DNA from: Artocarpus heterophyllus | Taxonomy: Eukaryota; Streptophyta; Magnoliopsida; Rosales; Moraceae | Direction: 5' to 3' | NCBI GenBank assembly: GCA_025403435.1 | Contig: CM046350.1 | Span: forward strand, 33,732,062 to 33,796,061 | DNA length: 64,000 nucleotides | In this document: positions 47,496 to 59,960 of the stretch, in pieces | Numbering within the stretch: the stretch's first letter is position 1 | Layout of the letters: each line of letters opens with the position of its first letter | The notes under the pieces: generated by a model | The model's input: only the letters and a program-made list of their open reading frames with translations | Told to the model about the DNA's origin: nothing | Databases searched by the model: none | Made by a program: the position numbers and the translations under genes

Positions 47496-47889
47496 ACGAC
47501 ATGCATATACACTCATGCAAAATCTAGCTTTTACCATATGAATAAGCTAGTATTACACTTGATTGCGACTCCTTTTTTAAGAAGACAAGGAAAAGCAGTT
47601 CATAGAGCTTACTTATAGTGTAAATACCAAGTAAAAAAAAAGTCTTTGAGAAAAAAAATATACACAAAGTACTTTCAATTGGAAACCTAATTTTTCTAAG
47701 GACATGTTTGGTTGGAGATAAATGTATAAAGAGGTGTAGGGGTAAGATAATTAGTGGATGGATTTTAAGACTTATATTTATTCAATAGGAGGAATTAGAG
47801 AAGGGAATGGAGGGTGACGGAGTTCAAAATGACTTTATACTATAGCTTTAAGCATATAGTAACATAGGTTTTGAAGTACTATGTATTAT
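47496..47889. other. Unrecognised AT-rich spacer
   Basis: Nothing supported. GGACATGTTTGGTTGG at 47700 resembles a MITE end, without a visible partner. Confidence 0.35.
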
Positions 47890-47894
47890 TAATC

Positions 47895-48211
47895 TGTTAT
47901 AAAATTGTTCAAGAAGGATATGCTAGAAACTTATCAAAGAAGGATGCTTGTCCACCAAAAAATTTTGTGAAGATAAGGATCTCAGGTAAATAGTAATAAC
48001 TGATAATGTAAGCGTTGATGTTATACGTAAATAGTACCAGCAAATAGTGCAGTAAATTTTCCTATAAATACCCCTTCTCTTACTCATTCATAACACACTT
48101 CTCCTTTATATTAAGCAAGAGATTCTCTCTCTACTTTTTCTCCCTTAGAATTCTATCTAAAATTCTTTTAGTTTCATAAATTTACTCTTGCATTTCTTAG
48201 TTTTCATAACG
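47895..48211 (+). repeat. 5' LTR of copia F
   Basis: TGTTATAAAATTG...TTTTCATAACG. TATA box CCTATAAATA at 48061-48070, then a CT-rich R/U5. The following CATTATCGGCATGAAC is the probable primer site; the tRNA was not assigned. Confidence 0.9.
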
Positions 48212-48306
48212 CATTATCGGCATGAACAGTTTAGTTCCAAAGCAACTTTCCATATCTAGTAAGTAAAAATAAACGCATATCATTTAACTAAATTAGTTCT
48301 CTTCAG

Positions 48307-48590
48307 TATGGATGGCCATGCCTCCTACTTGTTAATTATTTGTGCTTCTATTTTTAATGGAAGGCTAAGCCTCCTACTTCTTAATTTCTTTTACTTATTG
48401 AAGGCTAAATCTCCTACTCATTTATTGCTTCTATTTATGTTCAGTATGGAAGGTTAAGCCTCCTACTTACTAATTGCTTTTATTTTTGTTCAATATAGAA
48501 GATTAAGCCTCCTACATATTAATTAGGTTAAACCTCCTACATATTAATTGTTTTTATTCAATATAGAAAGTCAAGCCTCCTATCTATTGA
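48307..48590 (+). repeat. Tandem hairpin repeats in copia F leader
   Basis: Seven copies of GGAAGGCTAAGCCTCCTAC-like units (CCTCCTA at 48321, 48370, 48410 as TCTCCTA, 48459, 48508, 48533 and 48576), dominant period 49 bp. AGGCTAAGCCT within each unit is self-complementary, so each can form a small hairpin. The leader runs on to 49197 with a (TA)n tract at 48633-48651. Confidence 0.8.
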
Positions 48591-49197
48591 TAGTGTGTTG
48601 TTGTTCTAACATATGCATATTATTATTTCTGTATATATATATATATATATTTTTTTTTTTTCTAACTCCTTGTTGTTTATCTTAAATTTTATTACAAGTG
48701 ACTATTGTTTATGTATTCGTTTATATGATACTGTTACTATCTACAAGTTTGTATTTTTCTTAAAATACTAATCAAGGGTAATACCGTGTTTATACTATTC
48801 CAAACAGCCATAACACTATTCCAACAATAAAAAATAGCTAAATAATGCTAGTTTTGTTCTGTAAATTAGTAAATTCTTAACTCTTACATATCACTTCTTA
48901 GCCTCCTCAATATCCTATCTTCTCACTAGAAATTGCCTATACTTATAATTTTCACAAAATAATTAATCCGTTCTTAATGATCATAATTGCTCTCTTCATA
49001 GAGCTTGTTATTCTTCTTATTATTGGAGAATATTCTCCCATAGAATTTAATTTGTTATTTGTATTTATCACATTCTTTATTTTTCCTCTTTTGTTAATTG
49101 TTATTATGTTTGGCATGCAATGTTTGTACTATTTATGTTTTAAATAAATAAAATTGTAATTCTAATTATGATTGTATTTTGTTATATTTATCACTAT

Positions 49198-49757
49198 GTC
49201 AAACCTTGTGAAGCCTGAGAAAATTGCTTTGGATATCATGGAAAAGAATTATACGCCTTGGATTCTTAATGTAAAAATGCATCTTGAGTCAATGGGTCTC
49301 TCGAAGACAATCAAAAAGGGCAATATCACATAATCACAAGATAAGGCAAATCTGATGATTTTTCTTTGTAGACACCTTGATAAAGTTTTAAAATACAACT
49401 ATCTCATTGTGAAAGATCCAAGTGCATCATGGAAGGATCTTAAAGAAAGAGATCACTAAAAGGAAGTTATACTTTCCACTACTTGTGATGAATAGAATGC
49501 TTTGTGTTTCCAAGATTTTAAGAAATTCAATGATTATAATTTAGTCATGTTCAAAATAGTTTTACAATTGAAATTTTTTGGGGAGATTATTACTGATGAG
49601 CAAATAGTGGAAAAGATTTCCTCCACATTCCATGCACCCACATAACCTTACAGCAACAATATAAGTTATGAGGTTTTAAGAAATATTCCGAACTTATTTC
49701 ATCCATTTTAGTGGCAAAAAAGAACAATGAACTCTTAATCAAAAATCATCAGTCTTA
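49198..49757 (+). pseudogene. Copia F gag, N-terminal part (broken)
   Basis: ATG 49198, MSNLVKPEKIALDIMEKNY, then TPWILNVKMHLESMGLSK, the DUF4219/UBN2-type capsid of plant copia elements. A stop comes at about 49333, with more at 49456 and 49492. Readable to FFGEIITDEQIVEKISSTFH. Interrupted by element G at 49758; resumes at 59409. Confidence 0.88.
49753..49757. repeat. Target-site duplication TCTTA (element G), left copy
   Basis: Identical to 59404-59408 on the other side of element G. Confidence 0.95.
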
Positions 49758-51767
49758 TGTTGGAAAAAGAGTACGCAGCGGAATTTTTTAAAAAAATTTA
49801 ATATCATAGTAATTTTCAAAACACAAGTTTGACATGCTATATGTATAAATTAACTAGATCTTACTAACTTTTGTGTGTCGAAGAACTTCCGTAATCTGTG
49901 AAGAGAAATAACTTTCTAGAAGACCCTCAACCAACTGGTCTTCTTTGCTATTCTCTATCCACGACCGGAGTGAGTGTGGGCTCACACGTAGAGCTCTTCC
50001 ACCGGTGACTCTCCTTCCAACTAATCGAGAGAACCCAAAGCAAGTGTTCATGATTTGTGAACAAAAGCTCTCAAGGAGTTTTTCAGATTCTCACTTAGTA
50101 GAGCATCACTCTTAATCTCTCAATTGGTCTCAGTAACTTGTGACAATCACTCCCTATTTATAGAGATTGGTCCTAGGGTCAGTCCTTATCAGATTAAGTC
50201 TCAAAAACTAGATCAGAATCAAATTCGAATCAATATCTGATGAGATCCACGTGAAAACGCGTGATATTATCCTTCGTTGATTGACAGGCCGAACCACCTG
50301 ATCGGCAGGCCGAACAGGTCTCATCGGCTAGCTGAACTGCCGAATAAAAAATCTCGCGAATCTTTTATTTTTCACCCAAGATTCTATAAGATAAAGTCTC
50401 AGTTTTAATTTAAATAACCCAATAGAGAAGTTATCTGATCAAAACAACTTTATCTAGATAATCTCTAAGAAAATAAATTAATTCCCAATAATTCTACAAG
50501 TTTATCTTGACCTAGTTTATCCAAAATTAAATCAACGATAAACAAGCAAGAATTATCCGATCCCAATAATTCAACAAGTTTATCTTAAATTAATTTTATT
50601 ACAAAATCAATTCAACCGATAAACAGACATGAATTATTTAATTCTTCCAAATTTAACCAATTTGATAAATCTGATATAAGTCACCAATTATTGGAAAAGC
50701 ACCGTGTCGTTACAGGATGTTGTGAGCAAGCAAATGGGACCAAATGGACCTATATAGTTCAAGCTCCCGATAATTATGAAACCCAATATCCCAGATATAC
50801 ATTTCATAATTATCAACTCCAATGCTACTCCACTAAAAGCTTGGAGCTGCACTCTTAAACTACATAGAATTACGAAGCCCGTGTAGCCAAGTCTTCATGA
50901 CATATCATAATGTATCGCATCCCCATATGATAATCCATAATCGGCTTAAGGACAAGTTCTGTCTTACCTTCCCGATTATTTTTATCTTACATTCTATCAT
51001 CTCACCATTAGAAAACTTACTCCAAAGACAGTATACCATTCGGTTACACCTATGTATCCAAATGGTTAAGTGCTCCAGTTTTCAAATTATAGGATAACGC
51101 ATATAAGAGGATGTCATTACTCCTAAAGAGGAGCTATGGATTCCATATCGATGAATAACAAGTCTACACCATCAAGAGTCATGCCTCCAACATACCGGCA
51201 TGCATACCACTATTAAGATGTGGGTGTCACCCTTTGGTACATCAATAGACACAAGTCAAGACAACGGGCCCACTATTTATCTCAAGATTAAGATACAACA
51301 CAAATGATTGTCTAAAGTGAATCGATTTGCCGAGACAGAATTATTAATCCAAATCAATTCACTTTATGTCCCGATCCAACACATCGTCACCTATGACAAC
51401 GTGCTAATGTTTCTATTCACGGAGTCCATCTTTGATGGTCAAGACAAACCATCTCCCTAAAGGGATATAGACAACATAACAATCTTTGCTTGAATAAACT
51501 GCCCAACTTTATTCCCTTGATTGCGGATCGTATGATTTAGACCATCACCTTAAGGATCATGTCTTCCGCATAATCTGTCCACCATATGCCCAATTCTTAA
51601 GGTTTAGACCGACAGTCTCAGACTGTTGTTTGCTTAGCATACATTCAACAAATATGAACATAAAGAGGACAAGATTTGGTATATAAATAATGAATAAATT
51701 CTTTATTGATAAAAATGTCTCCAAAAACTTATTACATTTTTACTCCTTAGGGCATACATGTCTAACA
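49758..51767 (-). repeat. 3' LTR of element G
   Basis: 2010 bp, TGTTGGAAAAAG...ATGTCTAACA on the plus strand. TATA (CTATAAATAG on the reverse strand) at about 50155-50164. Palindromic units at 50281 (TTGACAGGCCGA), 50302 (TCGGCAGGCCGA) and 50324 (TCGGCTAGCTGA), spaced 21 and 22 bp. Confidence 0.93.
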
Positions 51768-51781
51768 GTCTCCCACTTGCA

Positions 51782-53460
51782 CTAAGTGAGTAAATATGAC
51801 AAATCTCGCATCCCCATAGCTTCCACATGCATCTCGAAGACTCTCCCAGTAAGTGTCTTCGTAAATGGATAAGCTAAATTGTCCTCTGACGCGATCTTGC
51901 ACACCGCGACATGCCCGCCCTCAACGAAGCCCTTTATCACATGATACTTCTGATCAATATGCTTACTCTTCTTGTGAAATCTTGGTTCCTTAATATTAGC
52001 TACCGCCACATTGTTATCACAGTACAGTGATACCGCCTTATCCATAACATGAACAACCTCAAGATCCCCAAGGAACTTGTGGAGCCACACTGCTTCTTTC
52101 GAAGCATAACTAGCTGCCACATACTCGGCCTCCATCATTGAATCTAAAGTGCAATATTGCTTAGCACTTCTCCAACTAATGGCACCGCCACCCAGAGTAA
52201 ACACAAAACCCAAAGTTGATTTCCTAGAATCTAGACAGGATTGAATATCCGAATCAGTATATCCTAGAGGAGTCAGGTCATCACCCGAATATACAAGCAT
52301 ATACCCTCGAGTCCTTCTCAAGTACTTGAAATTATGATTTACAGCAACCCAATGGTTCGGTCTTGAATCTGCCTGAAATCAACTTACAATCTCGACCGCA
52401 TAGCTAATATCCAGTTGTGTGTAAAGCATGGCATACATGAGACTACCCACTGCTGAAGTATAAGGCACCTTCTTCATGTATTCTCTTTCTTCATAAGACT
52501 TTGGAGAATCTTTCTTAGAAAGAGTAATTTTAGACCTAGATGGTTGCCCACCTTTTTTGGAATCCTGTATTGCAAACCTCTTGAGAATTTTATCTATGTA
52601 CCCGACCTGGGACAAAGCTATCATTTTGTTCTTCCTATCCTGAAAGATCTAGATACCGAGAACAAAATTAGCTTCACCCAAGTCCTTCATGTCAAACTGC
52701 TTGGTCAACCATAATTTGACTGATGACAATGCCCCAATGTCATTGCCAATTAATTAACAGAATGTCATCTACATAAAGCAGTAGAAAAAACCACCTTCCC
52801 ATCCTTAATGTGTTTGTAAACACATGGTTCATTCACATATTGTGAGAACCCATAAGTCTTGATCACTTGATCAAATCTTATGTTCGAAGTACGAGAAGCC
52901 TGCTTAAGTCCATAAATTGACTTCAGCAGCTTACAAACCTTACCCTCTTGACCCGTGACCTTGAACCCATCTGGTTGTTCCATATAAATGGACTCATCAA
53001 GATAGCCATTCAAAAAAAGTCATCTTGACATCCATCTGCCAAATCTCGTAGTCGAGAGCAGCAGCTATGGACAAGAGAATCCAGATGGACTTAAGCATGG
53101 CTATAGGCAAAAAGGTTTCCTCATAATCGATTCCTTTCTTTTGCGTATAACCCTAGCTACTAGTCTAGCCTTAAAGGTTTCGACCTTTCCATCCACTCCT
53201 CTTTTCCTCTTATAGATCCACTTACACCCTATGGGTTTTACCCATTCAGGAAGATCCACAAGCTCCCAGACCTGATTAGTCTCCATAGACTTCATCTCTG
53301 TGTTCATGGCCTCTGTCTAGAGTTTTGAATCAACATCTTCCATAGCTTCTGCATAAGTATAAGGATCCCTGTCATGTTCATCTAGTTCAGCCAAGAAGAC
53401 CTCCCCATTGAACATATACCTCTCAGGTTGACGCCCAATCCTCCCACTACGCCGAAGCCC
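51782..53460 (-). pseudogene. Element G reverse transcriptase and RNase H (broken)
   Basis: On the reverse strand: KYMEDVDSKL-like lead-in, WELVDLPEWVKPIGCKWIYK (about 53270-53205), SIYGLKQAS at about 52910, and YVDD at 52764-52775, intact. RNase H has YTDSDIQSCLDSRKSTLGFV, SWRSAKQYCTLDSMMEAEY and HIDQKYHVIKGFVEGG, ending MGMRDLSYLLT at 51782. Frames break near 53110, 53000, 52790, 52640 and 52370, and an in-frame stop lies at about 53320. The RNase H part (51782-52321) is open for 179 codons. Confidence 0.92.
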
Positions 53461-54542
53461 CTAAGGTTGTTGTTTAGGTTTATTTGGTTTTTCTACACTG
53501 ATTGGAACGATTTCGTTCGGAACCTTCGGAGTGACCGGATCACTCCTTAACTCCTCAAGCACCACTTTACTTCGAGGTTTAAAGTCATTCATGTAACTCT
53601 CCTTAAGGAAAGTTACATTAGTTGAAACCACGACTTTATTTTCCTTTGGGTTATAAAAATAACTCACTTTAGATATCCTATAAACACGTAAACTTTCGAA
53701 CGTGCTTCCAACTTATTCGGATCCTTAAACGGGACATGAGCTAGACATCCCCATATGCGAATATAGTTTAAGGATGTCTTCCTACTCGTCCACAACTCAT
53801 GAGGAGTTTTAGGGACCGATTTTGAAGGTACATTGTTCAAAAGATAACATGCGGTTTGTAGTGCATATCCCCAAAAGGATAAAGGCAATGATGAATAACT
53901 CATCATGGACCTAATCATGTCCAACAAAATCCTATTTCTTCTCTCTACTATACCATTCTGTTGCGGAGTGCCTGACGCAGTCACATGGGATAAATTCCCA
54001 TTCTCTAATAAGTGTTCCAAGAACTTATCAGAATGGTATTCCCCACCTTGATCTGATCGAAGTGCCTTCATGGGTCTACCCAATTGCTTTTCTACTTTAG
54101 CCCGAAACTCCCTGAACTTGTCAAAAGTTTTGCTTTTATGGTGCATCAAGTACACATACCCATATCTTGAGTAATCGTCAATAAAAGTGACAAAGTACTC
54201 ATACCCTCCTCGTGCCCGGATGTTCATGGGTCCACAAACATCACTATGCACAAGTTCTAGAACCCCTTCAAGCCTATTGCCCTTAGACCCAAATGCTCTT
54301 TTGGTCATTTTACCCTCCAAACAAGATTCACATTGAGGTATAGATTCCACCTTTAAGTGACTCAAAGGTTCATCCCTTACCAACCTTTGAATCCTATTCA
54401 GGTTAATATGACCAAGGCACAAATGCCAAAGATAAGTCTTATTACAGTGAGAATTTTTAAGTCTTTTAGAGTTATTATCATTCATCTCAGCATTCAACAA
54501 TAAGTCCATCTTAGGTTTGATAAATTATAGATTATTTTGCAT
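53461..54542 (-). pseudogene. Element G integrase (nearly open)
   Basis: Open 54509-53664 on the reverse strand: GAG-pre-integrase and zinc region ([31 protein letters not shown]), then the core with D in [12 protein letters not shown] in [11 protein letters not shown] and E in [12 protein letters not shown]. All three catalytic acids are present. A frameshift comes after [10 protein letters not shown] at about 53664. The continuation SYFYNPKENKVVVSTNVTF to EKPNKPKQQP ends at a stop at 53461. Integrase would insert the cDNA into host chromatin. Confidence 0.92.
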
Positions 54543-55730
54543 CTATCTAGAACAGATAAAAGATTTGTTTTTACGAATCACCACTTTATCATTAAAAGAA
54601 ACCAAGTAGGAGTCTTTAAATAAACAAGCTGCAGAAATTAAATTCATTTTAAATTTAGGAACATAAAAACAATCTTGCAAAAATAAATTCCTATAATTAT
54701 CAAAATAAAAATGGACGTCTCCCACTGCTTCAGCTTAGACCAAGGATCCATCGCCCATCCGAAGTGTGAAGTCTTCATGCAGCAGACTTCTCGTTTCTTT
54801 GAATCCCTATAGAGAAACACAAACATGATTAGTTGCACCAGAATCTATGACCCATATGTCACTGGATTCCTCAACCAAACAAGTTTCTAAATACAGAAGA
54901 TCACACCTACCTCCTTTGGAAAGGAAGTCCTTGCAATGCTTCTTGATATGCCTGACCTTCCCACAGAAGAAGCACTTAAGCTTCTTTGGGTTCTTCTTCT
55001 TCTTCTTCTTGCTCTTGGTAGTAGCAGGAATAGAAGATTTCCCGTTCTTGGCCCGTTGCTTCTTTCCATTCCCAGAGTTAGGATTGGAACCAGAAGCAGC
55101 CACTATATTGGCCTCACCACCCGCAAGAGACTCCCTGATCAGCAGTTCGAACTCTTGTAACTGTTTCATCAATTCTGTCAAGGTCATATCCCGTCTATTG
55201 CTTAAATTAAAAGTAGCTTTGAATAGAAGAAATTCCTTAGACAGAGTCTCAAAGACCATAGTCATCTGAGTTTCAGCATCGATGTCGGCTCCATTGGTTT
55301 GAGCCTCAGCGAGGTAACACATGACCAACATCATGTGCTCCTTTACAGATGTCCCCAGCCTCTGTCTACAGTTTAAGAGTTTCCAAAGCACCTCTTGCTG
55401 CTTTGTTATGGCTTGCCCTCCATACATATCCTCAAGATTATCCAAGATCTGCTTCACAGTCTCATAATCCTGATGTTGAGCCTGCAGCACGTTATTCATG
55501 CTTGCCATAACATAGCAGCGGGCCTGATCATTAGCATCTTTCCAGCGATCATACGCTTGGAATTACTCATTACTTGAGTCTCCCGTAGGCTCAGGAGGAC
55601 AAGGGATTGTCAGTACATATTTCAGTTTCTCAAAAGACAGGACGATATCCAGGTTTTGTTTCCAATCATTATAGTTCTCACCGGTTAATAGGTTTTTGTC
55701 AAGTATCGATGATAAAGCATTTTTAGACAT
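54543..55730 (-). pseudogene. Element G gag and protease (broken)
   Basis: Starts at ATG ending 55730 (MSKNALSSILDKNLLTGE, NYNDWKQNLDIVLSFEKLKY). A CAA-to-TAA stop follows SSNE at 55563. The main open part, 55508-54807, has the UBN2-type capsid (YETVKQILDNLEDMYG, FETLSKEFLLFKATFNLSNR), a lysine-rich linker and the intact knuckle CFFCGKVRHIKKHC at about 54970-54930. The protease starts WVIDSGATNHVC with D-S-G-A intact. A frameshift at about 54807 separates this from MGDVHFYFDNYRNL (54725-54543), ending in a stop before integrase. Confidence 0.92.
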
Positions 55731-56703
55731 TTTTAATCTACAAAAAAGAATCATATACCAAATATAAGCAAACATATAATAATAATTTAGTAAGATAACA
55801 TAATTATGTAAAAATCATAAAAAATGTGTTTATGTGTCAAAACCTTGAAAATATCACAACCTTACAACAATAATTCCCAACTCAGAATTCAACATGCTCC
55901 TAGGGGAGTCATGCCAAATTCAATCAGGAACAAGGATCCCCTCCTGATTAATATATGCTATCCAGGACCCGTATGATCCAGCATATATTAATAATCATTT
56001 CTTTGGCCATTAATTTTATTAACAGAGCTCCTAGGGGAGGTTAATAATAAAATTAACGTGAGTGTATAACCATCATTTTAATATTTTATTCATGATTTAT
56101 AATCACTACCTAGGGGTGTGCAACCATAGATCATGCTAAAATATCTTATCCTTTCAGATATCTAATCTGGTACATGATAGAAATCCCTTCCTAGGGGTCG
56201 GGACCACCATGTTATGCTTATGGACCAACGATGGAGGCCTTAGGTTCTCTATTCAAAAACCTTCTCCCACTCAATCTTTTGAAATCAAGGTTTTATTTTA
56301 AGATCATGCATGAACAATTTTAATATGAGCGGCACTTCCTATTCTATATGACATGTCATCAATATACATGGCAAATCATATTATAATACAGACAAGCAAA
56401 GCAATCAAGCAAAGCTACAAGCAAAATAATATATAACCGTAATATTATAGCTCCATCCTAGAGAATAGAAAAAACTAAGATTACAAGAGAATAATCGAGA
56501 CATATTATCGATTTTCCATCATTGAATCCTCAAGCTATATCCTCCTTCATGTAATTCCATCTTCAAGTCTTCAATCCCGTATGAATCAAATACTTCATAT
56601 TTTCGGTCATATCCAAATTTAATTTTTCTCAAAATTGTCCCAAAAATAAAATTAAAACTGTACTGAAAAATTGCACCTTTTTTGAAAATTTTCCAGCTCT
56701 CGG

Positions 56704-56906
56704 TCGGCAGGCCGATCTGGGTGATCGGCCTGCCGGTCATGCTTCATCGGCCTACCGACCAGGAGGATCGGCCTACCGACCCATGAAAGTTTGGCCTGCC
56801 GGTAGAGCCACCTGATTTATGTCCCACTGACGGCCTGTCGAACCACACGTCTGGCCTACCGGTCTGTGACCTTCGGCCTACCAAACTGTATGGTTCGGCA
56901 TGCTGA
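56704..56906. repeat. Nine-copy palindromic array in element G leader
   Basis: Units at 56704 (TCGGCAGGCCGA), 56725 (TCGGCCTGCCGG), 56747 and 56768 (TCGGCCTACCGA), 56791 (TTGGCCTGCCGG), 56830 (ACGGCCTGTCGA), 56851 (CTGGCCTACCGG), 56873 (TCGGCCTACCAA) and 56895 (TCGGCATGCTGA). Spacing is 21-23 bp except one gap of 39. Lies in the 5' untranslated leader between PBS and gag. The two reverse-strand frames here are artefacts. Confidence 0.85.
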
Positions 56907-57394
56907 CCGAGCAGAAATCTCCATTCCAGAAAATACAATTTTTAATGCAATTCATCAATTTTAATTTCAACGACTCAAAAACATAAAATTAGAGACTCGA
57001 GAAATACCTGGGAGCATCATCATCAATCTTTTAGATTCGTCTTCTCTGAATAATTATTTAATTAAAAAATTTTTAAAAATTTAAAACTAAATAATAATTC
57101 CTAGATAGAGATGATAGTCTGCCATCTAATTACATGAAAAAAAACTTAGATACACATTCTAACCTCTAAGGAACCATAACCGGTATAAATTAATTAATAA
57201 ATAAATAATTAAATAACGATTTAATCAACCATAATTAATTAATAAACATTCACCACATAATCCATGACAACATATATAATATATAGAAACCTAGAGTGCC
57301 AACTGTCTATTAAATTAAATCAAGCATAGGAGAGATTAAGATCACAAAATTTGTACATATAACATGTTCACAAACTCTTAAATTTATGTAAAAA

Positions 57395-57410
57395 CCTAGC
57401 TCTGATACCA
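57395..57410 (-). other. Primer binding site of element G
   Basis: Reverse strand TGGTATCAGAGCTAGG starts 2 bp inside the 5' LTR edge; a perfect 12-base match to the plant initiator tRNA-Met 3' end. Confidence 0.92.
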
Positions 57411-57412
57411 AT

Positions 57413-59403
57413 TGTTGAAAAAAAGTGCGCAGCGAAATTTTAAAAAAAAATTAATATCAGATTAATTTTCAAAACACAAGTTTGACATGCTATATGTATA
57501 AATTAACCAGATCTTACTAATCTTTGTGTGTTGAAGAACTTCCACAATCTGTGAAGAGAAATAATGTTCTAGAAGAGCCTCAACCAACTGGTCTTCTTTG
57601 CTATTCTCTATCCACGACCGGAGTGAGTGTGGCTCACACGTATAGCTCTTCCACCGGTGACTCTCCTTCCAACCAATCGAGAGAACCCAAAGCAAGTGTT
57701 CATGATTTGTGAACAAAAGCTCTCAAGGAGTTTGTCAGATTCTCACTTAGCGGAATATCACTCTTAATCTCTCAATTGATCTCAGTAACTTGTGAGAATC
57801 ACTCCCTATTTATAGAGGTTGGTCCTAGGGTCAGTCCTTATTAGATTAAGTCTCAAAAAACTAGATCAGAATCAAATTCGGATCAATATCTGATAAGATC
57901 TATGTGAAAATGCGTGATCTTATCCTTCGTTGATCAGTAGGCTGAACCACCTGATCGGCAGGCTGAACTGGCGAATAAAAAATCTCATGAATATTTTATT
58001 TTCCACCCGAGATTCTATAAGATAAAGTCTCAGTTTTAATTCAAAAAACCCAATAGAGAAGTTATCTGATCAAAATAACTTTATCTAGATAATCTCTAAG
58101 AAAATAAATTAATTGCCAATAATTCTAGAAGTTTATCTTGATCTAATTTATCCAAAATTAAATCAACCGATAAACAAATAAGAATTATCCGATCCTAATA
58201 ATTTAACAAATTTATCTTGAATTAATTTTATTACAAAATTAATTCAACCGATAAACAGATGTGAATTCTTTAATTCTTCCAAATTTAACCAATCTGATAA
58301 ATCCGACATAAGTCACTAATTATTGAAAAAGCGCACCGTGTCGTTACAGGATGCTCTAAGCTAGCAAAGGGGACCAAATGGACCTATATAGTTCAAGCTC
58401 CCGATAATTATGAAACCCAATATCCCATATATACATTTCATAATTATCAACTCCAACGCTACTCCATTAAAAGCTTGGAGCTGCACTCTCGAACTACATA
58501 GAATTACGAAGCCCGTATAGCCAAGTCTCTATGACATATCATAATGTATCGTATCCCCATATGATAATCCATAATCGGCTTAAGGACAAGTTCTTTCTTA
58601 CCTTCCCGATTATTTTTATCTTACGTTCCATCATCTCACCGTTAGAAAACTTACTATCCAAAGACAGTATACCATTTGGTTACACCTATGTATCCAAATG
58701 ATTGAGCGCTCCAGTTTTTAAATTACATGATAACACATATAAGAGGATATCATTACTCCTAAAGAGGAGCTATGGATTCCATATCTATGAATAACAAGTC
58801 TACGTCATCAAGAGTCATGCCTCCAACGTACCGGCATGCATACCACTATCAAAATGTGGGTGTAACCCTTTGGTACATTAATAGATACAAGTCAAGACAA
58901 CGGGCCCACTATTTATCTCAGGATTAAGATACAACACAAATGATTGTCTAAAGTGAATCGATTTGCCGAGACAGAATTATTAATCCAAATCAATTCACTT
59001 TATGTCCTGATCCAACACATCGTCACCTATGACAACATGCCAATGTTTCTATTCACGGAGTCCATCTCCGATGGTCAAGACAAACCATCTCCCTAAAGGG
59101 ATATAGACAACATAACAATCTTTGCATGAATAAAGCACCCAACTTTATTCCCTTGATTGTGGATCGCATGATTTAGACCATCACCTTAAAAATCGTGTCT
59201 TCTACATAATTCGTCCATTATATGCCCAATTCCTAAGGTTTAGACCAACAGTCTTAGACTATTGTTTGCTTAACATACATTCAAAAAATATGAACGTAAA
59301 GAGGACAAGATTTGGTATATAAATAATGAATAAATTCTTTATTGATAAAAATGTCTCCAAAAACTTATTACATTTTTACTCCTTAGGGTATATATGTCTA
59401 ACA
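57413..59403 (-). repeat. 5' LTR of element G
   Basis: 1991 bp, TGTTGAAAAAAAG...ATGTCTAACA on the plus strand. Closely similar to 49758-51767. TATA at about 57808-57817. Degenerate palindromic units at 57934 and 57955, spaced 21 bp. Confidence 0.93.
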
Positions 59404-59408
59404 TCTTA

Positions 59409-59818
59409 TTCCATTAGTTTAGTAGCATTTCTAGAAGTAAATTCGATGAGGACATAGTCACGGTCGTGGTCATGGCTGTGGACATGGTCGTGGCCGTAGT
59501 TGGGGACATGGTAAAGGCGATTTTTACAATCCTTTAGAAAACCACACGATCCAAAAGAAACATGATAAAGGGAAAAATGTAAGCAAAAATTCTTCCTATA
59601 ATCTTGAAGATTCCTACCATAGATGCTATACTAAAGGAAATTGGGCTTGAGTCTATTGAACGCCAAAGTATCTTTGCAAACTTTATAAGGCATTTATGAA
59701 AATGAAAGAGAAAGAAGTAAACTTTACCAATCATCTTCATACTACAGATGATTCAAATCATCTTGATGCTTATGATTTTACTGATGATTTTGTTGAAGGA
59801 GAAATTGAGGATACCTAG
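59409..59818 (+). pseudogene. Copia F gag, C-terminal part (broken)
   Basis: After element G the gag resumes with the arginine/glycine repeat GRGHGCGHGRGRSWGHGKGD, then the knuckle region SYHRCYTKGNWA-stop-VY. The usual CCHC ligands are partly lost; H becomes N and one C becomes Y. It ends with the acidic NHLDAYDFTDDFVEGEIEDT. Confidence 0.87.
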
Positions 59819-59960
59819 ATATCTCTACTATGTTTATTGTATTAAATAATTCTTTTTATAAAATGTGTTTTGTTTTTGTCATATTATGTAATGCCTTATG
59901 TAAAATATTATGCTTGAAACTTTATTCTCATTAAAGTGTTTATTTTTGTGGGAAGCCTGA

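Larger units (their letters stand above)
49758..59403 (-). mobile_element. Element G, copia of the A/B family, complete, reverse strand
   Basis: 9646 bp with both LTRs (49758-51767 and 57413-59403), PBS at 57395-57410, polyprotein remnant 55730 down to 51782, PPT next to 51768, and perfect 5-bp duplication TCTTA, inserted in copia F gag. It is the best-preserved copia in the window and serves as reference for A and B, yet several stops and frameshifts disable it. Confidence 0.95.

Noticed and set aside
48307..48590. Repeats considered as CRISPR array
   Set aside because: Unit spacing is variable, the intervening sequence is itself repeated, and the array sits in a copia leader in plant DNA.
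54847..55269. 140-codon forward frame with poly-F run
   Set aside because: Antisense of the lysine-rich linker and zinc-knuckle region of element G gag.
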